DNA of 18,655 nt from the NCBI GenBank assembly GCA_937927845.1, contig CALFXE010000106.1, positions 1 through 18,655 of the forward strand, given 5' to 3'. A program made the position numbers and the translations under genes. This document shows, piece by piece, positions 1 to 5,665 of this stretch (position 1 is the first letter of the stretch; each line of letters opens with the position of its first letter). Source of the stretch: an uncultured Paludibacter sp. (GTDB lineage: Bacteria > Bacteroidota > Bacteroidia > Bacteroidales > Paludibacteraceae). The notes below the pieces were generated by a model. That model had not been told where the DNA came from and did not search any database. It saw only the letters and a program-made list of their open reading frames with translations.

Positions 1-124
1 ACGCGAATAAATTAAAAATTCAATAAAAAACTGTCTGAAAAACTAGACCATCTCAAAACAACTCCGATTTTATATATAATTTTTTACCCCATAATTTTAA
101 TAATCAAAAATAAGTTGGTTTTTA

Positions 125-156
125 TTTGGAACAACGGAAAATTTTACTTTACTTTG
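125..156 (+). promoter_or_regulatory. Bacteroidota-type promoter of the 208-aa gene
   Basis: A -33 element TTTG at 125-128 is followed by exactly 20 nt and a -7 element TTACTTTG at 149-156, against the known Bacteroides consensus TTTG-N19-21-TAnnTTTG (one mismatch). Transcription would start near 163, about 13 nt before the ATG at 176, which supports that start codon. Confidence 0.6.
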
Positions 157-175
157 TACAAAGAAATAGAATCAC

Positions 176-802
176 ATGAATTTCGTTGAATTTATAATTG
201 GTGGACTTGGAGGAATGGCCGTAACAAAGTCATTACTCCTTCTTCTTATAGATCCGTCAACTATCAAAACTAATGAAATGAAGAATAAGATTGATGCTGT
301 TTTGGAAGAAAACGGACCGGTAAAGGATTCTTCTGATGTTAGGTATATGTTAACTTGGATTTTGGATGACAAATTTGAAGTTACCACATACTCGAATAAT
401 GAAGTTAGTTTTTTACTCACCGAGCTTGAGATTCTTAAGAACCAGATGATCAAATTCTATTTGAGTAACTTAAGTGAAATTGAGGACCCTTCAATTGTAA
501 AGTCTTGTGATATCCACACAAAACTCTCTCAATTCTCACTTCAGCTTATGAGACTTAGAATGGTTATCAAACCTGAAGTTCAATTATCTGTGAACAGACA
601 TCCCGAAACTAATATTGTTTACATTGCTAGTAAGGGGTTCTGGCTTAACGATGATGGATCTAAAGTAAGAAAGTTCACTAAGAACATTGGTCGTGCAGAG
701 GACTTCCCAAAAGGGATTAAAGACACCAAAGCGATGAGAATTGGGGTGTCTAAGCTCAGGTCTGTTATGTTGGAGAAATACAGGGAGGCTTACTCCAAAT
801 AA
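176..802 (+). CDS. Hypothetical protein, 208 aa, N-terminal hydrophobic segment
   Basis: I do not recognise this protein. The first ~27 residues are hydrophobic and glycine-rich (IIGGLGGMAV, then SLLLLLI), consistent with a membrane anchor. Residues ~40-130 look mostly helical and acidic. The C-terminal part (~145-208) is basic, with a pattern like YIASKGFW, then G..VRKFTKNIG and FPKG, which suggests a small beta-rich nucleic-acid-binding module; that is only an impression. The ATG at 176 is chosen because a well-spaced promoter ends about 20 nt upstream. The gene stands alone, with no close neighbour on its strand until 1104. Its codon use looks more GC-rich than that of the 419-aa gene downstream, so the two probably have different origins. 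Phage or mobilisable-element origin is possible but not shown. Confidence 0.6.
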   Translation: MNFVEFIIGGLGGMAVTKSLLLLLIDPSTIKTNEMKNKIDAVLEENGPVKDSSDVRYMLTWILDDKFEVTTYSNNEVSFLLTELEILKNQMIKFYLSNLSEIEDPSIVKSCDIHTKLSQFSLQLMRLRMVIKPEVQLSVNRHPETNIVYIASKGFWLNDDGSKVRKFTKNIGRAEDFPKGIKDTKAMRIGVSKLRSVMLEKYREAYSK

Positions 803-823
803 GTATTATCTCTGGCATTGAAA

Positions 824-866
824 AGGAGGAATGGCTACCCTCCTCTTTCGTACGCTCTTTTTTTTT
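824..866 (+). terminator. Possible weak terminator after the 208-aa gene
   Basis: AGGAGG (824-829) can pair with CCTCCT (839-844) across a 9-nt loop, and a run of nine T lies at 858-866. The T-run starts 13 nt after the stem, so it is not a canonical intrinsic terminator. Its position 21 nt after the stop codon fits the role. Confidence 0.35.
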
Positions 867-900
867 GCCTACTTCGTTGGTCTTTTTTCTGCCCAACTTA
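855..900 (+). repeat. Degenerate 46-bp direct repeat, copy A
   Basis: Ungapped alignment with 1023-1068 gives about 33 of 46 identical positions. Shared features are CTC, a T-run, CTA, CG.TGGTC, TTTTT and a C-rich tail. This copy can also fold GTTGG with CCAAC around a T-rich loop. Function unknown. Confidence 0.4.
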
Positions 901-1022
901 CAAAATGAAGTTCTTTGACATTTCGGTAACCAAATACAAAAGGTTACTACGATGACTTAACTGTCCATCGAAAACATATTCAAGGGTGAAAAGATATAGT
1001 TCAGTTGGAATTATAACAATCA

Positions 1023-1068
1023 CTCATTTTTTTAAACTATTCCGCTGGTCTTTTTATCGACCCACTTT
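1023..1068 (+). repeat. Degenerate 46-bp direct repeat, copy B
   Basis: Second copy of the element at 855-900, ending 35 bp before the ATG of the 419-aa gene. It can form a short GGTC/GACC hairpin. Its end (CCACTTTG, 1063-1070) loosely resembles a -7 element, so it may contribute to transcription of the next gene. Confidence 0.4.
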
Positions 1069-1103
1069 GTAATAACATATTAATTATTTAAAAATACAAT
1101 TTT

Positions 1104-2363
1104 ATGAACCAGAAAAAATTAAATGGAATGGAATCACAAGAGGTGATTCCTTCCAACAAAATCGCTTATCCTTCAAACCAAAATTCAAAACTTATAGCAT
1201 CTTTAGAAGAGGTGAAAATAATAGCTGAAAAAATAGCTACAATAAAAAATAGAACACATCCCATTAAAAATCCGATTAAAATTGAAATTGGCGACAACGA
1301 TATTCAAAGGCTAAAACTAAATAATAAAACAAAAATTGATTTTGCTCATAAAATAAAAGAGTACATATCTAATACATTTAAAGACATATTAGAGTTTGAC
1401 CATTTTGATGAAGAGTGGAACTCGTATTTTAACATAACAGAATATGAGATGTCACGCAGATTTGGATATACTCTGCTAGAAAATGACTTAATTAAAAATA
1501 ACTATGTTTATAATGGCGATCATAAATTCATAATTATTTCTAATGGGAATGGCGTTTTTTTAGGTGAAGTAAAGAACATAGATTATGAAGATGCCGTAGA
1601 AGCAATTGATATGGTTAATAATCTTTACTTGACTTATGGGTTTATATATGGTGATTTTAAAAGATTGAAGGATTTCTATTCGAATAAACATGAATATGAT
1701 GTTATATCAATTAATACTGAACCATATTTTGATGATGATGAGCAAATGGAATACGCTGAGTTTCCAAGTGATCAAGAATTCCCGTGTTTTTTTGATAGGA
1801 GAGCTGCAGTCAATGCTAAAATTTCTTCTGCTGAAACGATTGGATCATCTATTAATTACGCTAATCGAGACAATTATGAATCGCTTTTATTCGCTATGGA
1901 CAAAATTAAAATAGCTCTTGAAAGTTTAAAAAGTGTCTATGAGCTATCATCCAAAATTGAGCAAACAGATTTTAATGAAAATACAAAGAGTATTTTTAAA
2001 TCGGCTTATAATATAATTTGCGAAATTGGGATGGAACTAATCATGTTAAATCTTTCAATAACAGAATTAAGTAAAGGTACAGCATCATTATGTAAGTACA
2101 GCGATTTTAAAAAATTTACTGAAATGGCAGAATTATCATTGAAGATTGATAATGATATAATAAAAATCATAAAAATATATGTAGAATTCGATAAAACAGT
2201 CAGTATGGTTAGATACAATTATAATGGAGATATCTTTTTACAGACATGTAACATGGCTGATATTTGTAGGGAGTTAGTTGAATTATACGATCTTAATCTT
2301 TCTCAAACAGAAAGGCTCTCAATTGAAAGAATTCTAAAAATTGAAAATTCTGTTTTTATATAG
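1104..2363 (+). CDS. Hypothetical protein, 419 aa, soluble and helix-rich
   Basis: I do not recognise this protein. It has no signal peptide and no membrane segment. Residues 1-60 are polar and lysine-rich. A central part (~75-190) contains a short hydrophobic strand run (HKFIIISNGNGVFLGEV) followed by an acidic YEDAVEAIDMVNN segment. Residues ~200-215 are very acidic (DDDEQMEY). The C-terminal half is alternating amphipathic helices. The gene is strongly AT-rich, more so than the efflux cargo or the 208-aa gene, and stands alone, which is typical of an acquired accessory gene. The ATG at 1104 follows an A/T-rich leader as is usual in Bacteroidota; a later in-frame ATG at residue 9 is an alternative. 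An abortive-infection or regulatory role would be a guess. Confidence 0.6.
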   Translation: MNQKKLNGMESQEVIPSNKIAYPSNQNSKLIASLEEVKIIAEKIATIKNRTHPIKNPIKIEIGDNDIQRLKLNNKTKIDFAHKIKEYISNTFKDILEFDHFDEEWNSYFNITEYEMSRRFGYTLLENDLIKNNYVYNGDHKFIIISNGNGVFLGEVKNIDYEDAVEAIDMVNNLYLTYGFIYGDFKRLKDFYSNKHEYDVISINTEPYFDDDEQMEYAEFPSDQEFPCFFDRRAAVNAKISSAETIGSSINYANRDNYESLLFAMDKIKIALESLKSVYELSSKIEQTDFNENTKSIFKSAYNIICEIGMELIMLNLSITELSKGTASLCKYSDFKKFTEMAELSLKIDNDIIKIIKIYVEFDKTVSMVRYNYNGDIFLQTCNMADICRELVELYDLNLSQTERLSIERILKIENSVFI

Positions 2364-2470
2364 AATTGATAAAATAAACAATCATTACTAACTGTAAATC
2401 TTTAAACAGGATTTTGTATATATATCTTCAAAGATAAATACCCTTTATAGTTATTATTGGATGTTAATAA

Positions 2471-2539
2471 TTGAAACTCAAAGTAAAAGATGAAGTTTCA
2501 GAGTTTAATAATGAAGATCTGCTGAATCAGGCTGCATAA
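2471..2539 (+). pseudogene. Possible 3' remnant of a lost gene
   Basis: A 22-codon open frame (LKLKVKDEVSEFNNEDLLNQ, then AA and TAA) has protein-like composition and ends 11 bp before a strong terminator stem, as a real gene end would. In-frame stops lie immediately upstream, so only a tail remains. It is too short to name and could be chance. Confidence 0.25.
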
Positions 2540-2550
2540 AGAAAATTTGA

Positions 2551-2585
2551 GGGGTTTGATCCTGATTGTCAAACCCCCTTTTTAT
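2551..2585 (+). terminator. Strong intrinsic terminator
   Basis: GGGGTTTG (2551-2558) pairs perfectly with CAAACCCC (2570-2577) around an 11-nt loop, followed by C and seven T (2579-2585). The nearest upstream intact gene ends 187 bp earlier. Confidence 0.8.
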
Positions 2586-2610
2586 AAACTACTAATTCTT
2601 TAATAAAAGG

Positions 2611-2649
2611 AATACCCCTAATTGAGTAAATGTCATTGGGGGTATTTTT
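2611..2649 (+). terminator. Second strong intrinsic terminator
   Basis: AATACCCCTAAT (2611-2622) pairs with ATTGGGGGTATT (2635-2646) as a 12-bp stem with one G-T wobble, followed by a T-rich tail. The adenines before AATACCCC are few, so rightward reading is favoured, but weak bidirectional action is possible. Confidence 0.75.
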
Positions 2650-2811
2650 ATTTGTAACCAGACAACTGCAACATGAAAAGACTAAAATTACTTGTCGTAA
2701 AAACTTGACTGTTTTATCACTCAAATTTGTCCACTTATTTATGTCTAAAATCTGAGATTAAAAGCTAAGTATCCAAGAATTGGTATTGAAGGCTCGATAT
2801 ATGTTGAGCAC

Positions 2812-2841
2812 AAAAAAATAGACAAGCATCAACCTGTCTAT
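2812..2841 (-). terminator. Intrinsic terminator of the 61-aa gene
   Basis: ATAGACA (2818-2824) and TGTCTAT (2835-2841) form a perfect 7-bp stem. On the minus strand the stem is followed by seven T (complement of 2812-2818). It lies 38 bp beyond the stop codon of the leftward 61-aa gene, so it supports that gene being expressed. Confidence 0.7.
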
Positions 2842-2878
2842 CAATTAACTATAATTATTATAAATTTTGACTCAAAAA

Positions 2879-3064
2879 TTACGATTGGATGTATATAAAA
2901 TCCTTCTGAGTTTTTAGATTTCTAGCTTCGGCAACAGTAAGTCCAATAAATTCAGACTCTGAAAATGATATCTCGTCTGGGTAATATTCAAACAAGTCAA
3001 ATGACTCTCCGTTAGAAAGTGTCACGCTTACTGACGGCATTTTATCAAACATCCCTTCCGGCAT
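2879..3064 (-). CDS. Small hypothetical protein, 61 aa, possibly frameshifted at its 5' end
   Basis: I do not recognise the family. The protein is soluble and acidic: PSVSVTLSNGESFDLFEYYP is a likely beta-strand module, followed by FIGLTVAEARNL, a likely helix, and it ends IYIQS. It has its own promoter (-7 at 3143-3150) and terminator (2812-2841), so it is probably a real gene. The start is uncertain: ATG at 3064 or 3052. Upstream of ATG 3064 the same frame continues open as GTFPRP with no start codon before a stop, while the first ATG of the transcript (3120) opens a different frame (MMNSEPTIENV) that ends at 3085. A one-base change would join them into a protein of about 80 residues, so a frameshift or a leader-peptide arrangement is likely. 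Confidence 0.5.
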   Translation of the reverse strand: MPEGMFDKMPSVSVTLSNGESFDLFEYYPDEISFSESEFIGLTVAEARNLKTQKDFIYIQS

Positions 3065-3084
3065 AGGTCTCGGGAAAGTCCCAA

Positions 3085-3120
3085 TTATACATTTTCAATC
3101 GTTGGTTCTGAATTCATCAT
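3085..3120 (-). other. 11-codon leader ORF or frameshifted 5' end of the 61-aa gene
   Basis: MMNSEPTIENV then TAA. It begins about 16 nt after the predicted transcription start and ends 20 nt before the ATG of the 61-aa frame. It could be a leader peptide, or the true N-terminus separated from the rest by a single indel. Confidence 0.35.
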
Positions 3121-3142
3121 ATTCTTAAGTTTTAGCCCTATA

Positions 3143-3150
3143 CAAAGTTA
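3143..3150 (-). promoter_or_regulatory. -7 element for the 61-aa gene
   Basis: Minus-strand TAACTTTG matches the Bacteroides -7 consensus TAnnTTTG exactly. About 20 nt upstream there is only a poor -33 match (TTTC). Transcription would begin near 3136. Confidence 0.5.
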
Positions 3151-3201
3151 ATAAGTATAAATTGAATATACTGAAATATTTCTATCTTTTATAAGTACAG
3201 T

Positions 3202-3222
3202 CATGACTGTCCACTAAAAATT
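3202..3222 (+). repeat. Terminal inverted repeat, IS copy 1 left end
   Basis: 21 bp with core TGTCCACTAAAAATT; 19 of 21 positions match the reverse complement of 4483-4503. The transposase stop codon (TAG) lies inside it. Confidence 0.75.
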
Positions 3223-4380
3223 TAAGGACAGTTGTTGGTTATACAAAAGTTCTTTGAAATCGTTATTTTCAGCATTGTTAAAAAGTTCAATCATTGATGT
3301 TTTATCAAGGAGCGATATCCCTAGCACCTGTAATACTTCATAAGTTGACCGATTGATTTTCAGATCATGCTCTACAATGGCAACCAGGCAATAAGTAATG
3401 ATTGCAGAACAAACTTGAATCCTAACCGCGTTTTCAGATGTTCCCCAAAAGGATTTGATTTTCAGATGTTGCTTTATCCATTTGAAAAACAGCTCAATCT
3501 GCCAGCGATTTTTATAAAGTAATGCCACTTGTTCTGCGGTTATTTCCATATTATTGGTAAGGAAAGTAAATGGTCTGCGTGTTTCTACATCATAATATCT
3601 GACTCGCCTAAAATTTTCCGGGTAATCAAGATATGAATAGAATGCATCAAGTCTTACAAGATGGTCGCTTATGATGATTTCTGGACAATTATCTCGTTTA
3701 AGGTCTTTCAGAATCTCGATTTTAAGGTTCCTTTTTGCTCTTATAACAAAATATGCAGAATGCCTTGACACATTGTATAGTCTTGAACAGTCCATATAAG
3801 CCCTATCGAAAATATAATATGCTCCATATTCATAAGGGATTACATCCATCGCATTCATGTCGTGAACAGACGCAGACGTTATATGGACAAAAGCCGGTAT
3901 CTGAGTTGTGATATCATAAAGAGTATGAAGTTTAATGCCTCCTTTTGTTGAACGGAATTTTGCCCACCAAAAAACGCTTAAACACAGATCTATGGTAGTA
4001 GAATCAAATGCGTAGACTTTACCTTGAATTTCAAAGTCGGTATTCGCCCTTTTCTTTCTGGCAATATCTATAAGATAATAGGCAAATTCTTCAAATATTC
4101 TATAGTCTCTGTTCTCATTCGCTTTAGACAGATTGCTTCTGGTCACATTTTTACCGAGTCCTAAGTGATAACATTTTGATCTATGGGCGTCAATTGCAAC
4201 TATCAAATCTCGCAAACTTTCCCTGTTGGTAAGTTGTCCGAACATCATGGCAAGCAGTTGGTTCCAGCAGGTAAAATGTTTTACATATCTATTTCCGTCA
4301 TATTTATTGACTATTGCATCAAAAATACGTTGTGGAAGAAACTCAACTAATTGCGCGAAAACATATTTACCTGTAAACAT
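3214..4380 (-). CDS. IS4-family transposase, copy 1
   Basis: 388 aa, the size expected for an IS4-type DDE transposase. The N-terminal ~75 residues (GKYVFAQLVEFLP, then HFTCWNQLLAMMFGQLTNRE) match the DUF4372-type domain that precedes DDE_Tnp_1 in this group. Catalytic candidates are the first Asp in VYAFDSTTIDLCL (~125), the second in YYIFDRAYMD (~193), and the Glu in the Y(2)R(3)E(6)K-like signature YKNRWQIELFFKWIKQHLKI (~288-308). The stop codon falls inside the left terminal repeat. It reads opposite to the cargo. No frameshift or internal stop is present, so it may be active. The ATG at 4380 leaves a 124-bp leader inside the IS. Confidence 0.92.
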   Translation of the reverse strand: MFTGKYVFAQLVEFLPQRIFDAIVNKYDGNRYVKHFTCWNQLLAMMFGQLTNRESLRDLIVAIDAHRSKCYHLGLGKNVTRSNLSKANENRDYRIFEEFAYYLIDIARKKRANTDFEIQGKVYAFDSTTIDLCLSVFWWAKFRSTKGGIKLHTLYDITTQIPAFVHITSASVHDMNAMDVIPYEYGAYYIFDRAYMDCSRLYNVSRHSAYFVIRAKRNLKIEILKDLKRDNCPEIIISDHLVRLDAFYSYLDYPENFRRVRYYDVETRRPFTFLTNNMEITAEQVALLYKNRWQIELFFKWIKQHLKIKSFWGTSENAVRIQVCSAIITYCLVAIVEHDLKINRSTYEVLQVLGISLLDKTSMIELFNNAENNDFKELLYNQQLSLNF

Positions 4381-4482
4381 TGCCTAAGATATTAATCTCG
4401 GCTAAATTATTAAATTCAAGTCGTCACGCAACAAAAAAGCTTATAACTTGCTAAATTATAACGATTTCAAAGAACGAAAATT

Positions 4483-4503
4483 AATTTTTAGTGGACACTA
4501 ATG
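4483..4503 (-). repeat. Terminal inverted repeat, IS copy 1 right end
   Basis: Reverse complement carries the same TGTCCACTAAAAATT core as the left end, with two mismatches in the outermost six bases. Confidence 0.75.
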
Positions 4504-4606
4504 ATTATTTTTTGGTAGGGTATAATAACCTTTGTGCGGTATATATACATATAGCAGAAATGTCGTTTCTATTATATGGAGTAAATTACAGGTAATTTTA
4601 AAGCCT

Positions 4607-5029
4607 ATGAATGATTCTATCGTAAAAATATTAGAAGGAAGAGGTATAAAACCCACATCCATACGTATTTTGGTATTCAGTGAAATGTTGAAGTTTGACA
4701 GGGCATTCAGTCTGGGTGATTTGGAAAAGGTATTGTTGAGTATTGATAAATCAACCATTTCCCGCACTATCCACCTGTTTAATGACAAACTACTGATTCA
4801 TAAATTTGATGACGGATCAGGCTCGATAAAATATTCGATTTGTCAAGAGAATTGTGATTGTGATGCGAATGATTACCATTTACATTTTTATTGCAATTAT
4901 TGTAAGCGGGCATTTTGTCTGGAAAGCGTTCATGCTCCTAAAATCAAACTACCTGATGATATGGAAATCGAAGGTATAAATTTTGTAATAAAAGGCTATT
5001 GCGGGAAATGTGATAAAATTGCAACTTAG
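4607..5029 (+). CDS. Fur-family metalloregulator (Zur/Fur-like repressor)
   Basis: 140 aa from ATG 4607, the normal Fur length. An upstream non-homologous extension to 4532 is possible but would begin in the IS flank, so ATG 4607 is preferred. Residues 1-75 form the winged helix: KPTSIRILVFSEML, then SIDKSTISRTIHLFNDK as recognition helix, and a wing (FDDGSGSIKY). The C-terminal dimerisation part carries HLHFYC (H91, H93, C96) and two CxxC pairs, C96/C99 and C132/C135, the structural zinc site of the family. An extra Cys cluster, CQENCDC (79-85), sits just before it and may tune metal choice. As first gene of the efflux cargo it is the likely sensor. Which metal it binds cannot be read from sequence. 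A palindrome in the promoter downstream of the next gene is a candidate operator. Confidence 0.88.
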   Translation: MNDSIVKILEGRGIKPTSIRILVFSEMLKFDRAFSLGDLEKVLLSIDKSTISRTIHLFNDKLLIHKFDDGSGSIKYSICQENCDCDANDYHLHFYCNYCKRAFCLESVHAPKIKLPDDMEIEGINFVIKGYCGKCDKIAT

Positions 5030-5034
5030 CTGCA
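5020..5034. promoter_or_regulatory. Imperfect 7-1-7 palindrome upstream of the Cys/His-rich gene
   Basis: TGCAACT-T-AGCTGCA matches as a 7-1-7 inverted repeat at six of seven pairs. It overlaps the stop codon of the regulator gene and ends 13 bp before the -7 element at 5048. The geometry is that of Fur-family boxes, but it differs in sequence from the palindrome at 5514-5528, so it may be chance. Confidence 0.3.
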
Positions 5035-5047
5035 TGGTTTTTTGTCA

Positions 5048-5055
5048 TATCTTTG
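5048..5055 (+). promoter_or_regulatory. -7 element for the Cys/His-rich small protein gene
   Basis: TATCTTTG, followed by CAC, is an exact TAnnTTTG match. No clear -33 TTTG lies 19-21 nt upstream (a TTG is about 26 nt away). Transcription would begin near 5062, after the ATG codons at 5010 and 5034, which favours the GTG start at 5076. Confidence 0.45.
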
Positions 5056-5075
5056 CACAGATAAATAAAAAATTA

Positions 5076-5504
5076 GTGAAAAAATATATTTCCATATCGT
5101 TTGTTGCATTGTCAAGTTTAGTATTACTATTACTTGCCATAGTGCCTCATCATCATCACGAAGGATTGGTGTGCATCGTTATGGAAATATGTGAGCAGGA
5201 TAATCAGGTAAATGACAAACATACAGACCACAAAGAATTACCTGATGAACATGAACAATCATGTATTGCTGAATCCGAGTATACTGCTCCTAAAGTTGAT
5301 GAAGCAAGATGCAAGATAGCTTCTTGCCAAAATCATGATTTTACCCATTTATTCCCAATCTTCTTTTTAGCTGCGGATGTCTTAACTTTCGACACGGGAG
5401 TTTCACTCTCCTACTTTAAGTACGGAGAGTATATCCTATTCTATAAATCCGCAGAGGCAAACCAATTTCACGGTTTGCGGGCACCTCCTTTTTCATTTTG
5501 CTAA
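5076..5504 (+). CDS. Exported Cys/His-rich small protein (DUF6769-like)
   Basis: 142 aa from GTG 5076. The frame is open further upstream (ATG 5010), but GTG gives a standard signal peptide (KKYISISFVALSSLVLLLLA) and lies just after a promoter -7 element. After the hydrophobic segment comes PHHHH, then a polar His/Cys/acidic region (HTDHKELPDEHEQSC; several Cys), a second hydrophobic stretch (HLFPIFFLAADVL) and the C-terminus GLRAPPFSFC. A small protein of this shape, ending in LRAPP, occurs beside CzcA/CusA pumps in Bacteroidota; I believe it corresponds to DUF6769, but that name is from memory. It may bind metal at the cell envelope for the pump encoded next door. No enzyme motif is visible. 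Confidence 0.65.
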   Translation: MKKYISISFVALSSLVLLLLAIVPHHHHEGLVCIVMEICEQDNQVNDKHTDHKELPDEHEQSCIAESEYTAPKVDEARCKIASCQNHDFTHLFPIFFLAADVLTFDTGVSLSYFKYGEYILFYKSAEANQFHGLRAPPFSFC

Positions 5505-5508
5505 AGAA

Positions 5509-5541
5509 TTTGGCTTATAACTTATAAGTCAGATTGCTTTG
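5509..5541 (+). promoter_or_regulatory. Promoter of the czcBAC-like genes
   Basis: TTTG at 5509-5512, 21 nt spacing, and TTGCTTTG at 5534-5541 (one mismatch to TAnnTTTG). It sits just after the stop codon at 5504 and gives a leader of about 115 nt to ATG 5666. A perfect palindrome fills the spacer. Confidence 0.6.
5514..5528. promoter_or_regulatory. Candidate Fur-type operator, perfect 7-1-7 palindrome
   Basis: CTTATAA-C-TTATAAG is a perfect 15-bp palindrome with a single central base, the geometry of Fur/Zur/PerR boxes. It lies wholly between the -33 and -7 elements of the pump promoter, where a bound repressor would block RNA polymerase. The cargo's own Fur-family regulator is the obvious candidate. 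Its sequence differs from the E. coli Fur box, and AT-rich palindromes can arise by chance. Confidence 0.55.
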
Positions 5542-5665
5542 TACAGTTCAACATGTTCAAAGCATGATTTATTGGTATATATCAATACTCATTCAAATCA
5601 ATATTTTTCACAGGGAGTAAGGCTTGTCAGACTTTGCTACTTCCACAATTAAAATAATTAGCAAA

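Larger units (their letters stand above)
803..1103. other. 301-bp intergenic region with repeats and a hairpin
   Basis: No ORF is supported here. The region holds the weak terminator-like hairpin (824-866), two copies of a degenerate 46-bp repeat (855-900, 1023-1068), and between them a perfect 6-bp stem, GTAACC (926-931) with GGTTAC (942-947). It could be a regulatory region, a small RNA or the remains of a mobile-element end; I cannot decide which. Confidence 0.4.
2364..2878. other. 515-bp gene-poor region with terminators and gene remnants
   Basis: Contains no convincing complete gene. It holds a short open tail (2471-2539), two strong intrinsic terminators reading rightward (2551-2585 and 2611-2649), and a terminator for the leftward 61-aa gene (2812-2841). 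Terminators with no intact gene in front of them suggest that genes were lost here. Confidence 0.5.
3202..4504 (-). mobile_element. IS4-family insertion sequence, copy 1
   Basis: A 1303-bp element with one transposase gene and terminal inverted repeats that share TGTCCACTAAAAATT and, with two mismatches, extend to CAT at the outer end. Boundaries are set by where identity between the two copies starts (3202) and stops (4503-4504). Flanking bases show no obvious duplication. Family assignment rests on the DDE transposase; the exact IS name is not known to me. Confidence 0.85.

Noticed and set aside
2730..2737. TGTCCACT matching the core of the IS terminal repeat
   Set aside because: Only eight bases match and the following AAAAATT is absent, so a third IS end is not supported.
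2749..2898. 48-aa open frame on the + strand (contains KAKYPRIGIEG) with protein-like composition
   Set aside because: It has no start codon or upstream signals and overlaps the terminator and 3' end of the better-supported minus-strand 61-aa gene. It may be a remnant but cannot be supported.
4435..4450. CTTATAACTT within the IS, resembling half of the candidate operator
   Set aside because: It lacks the second palindrome arm and lies inside the IS upstream of the transposase; a 10-base AT-rich match is expected by chance.
4521..4534. Possible promoter for the regulator just outside IS copy 1 (TAACCTTTG, TATAAT)
   Set aside because: The -7 spacing is one base too long and the TTTG upstream is only 11 nt away; neither Bacteroides nor sigma-70 spacing is satisfied.
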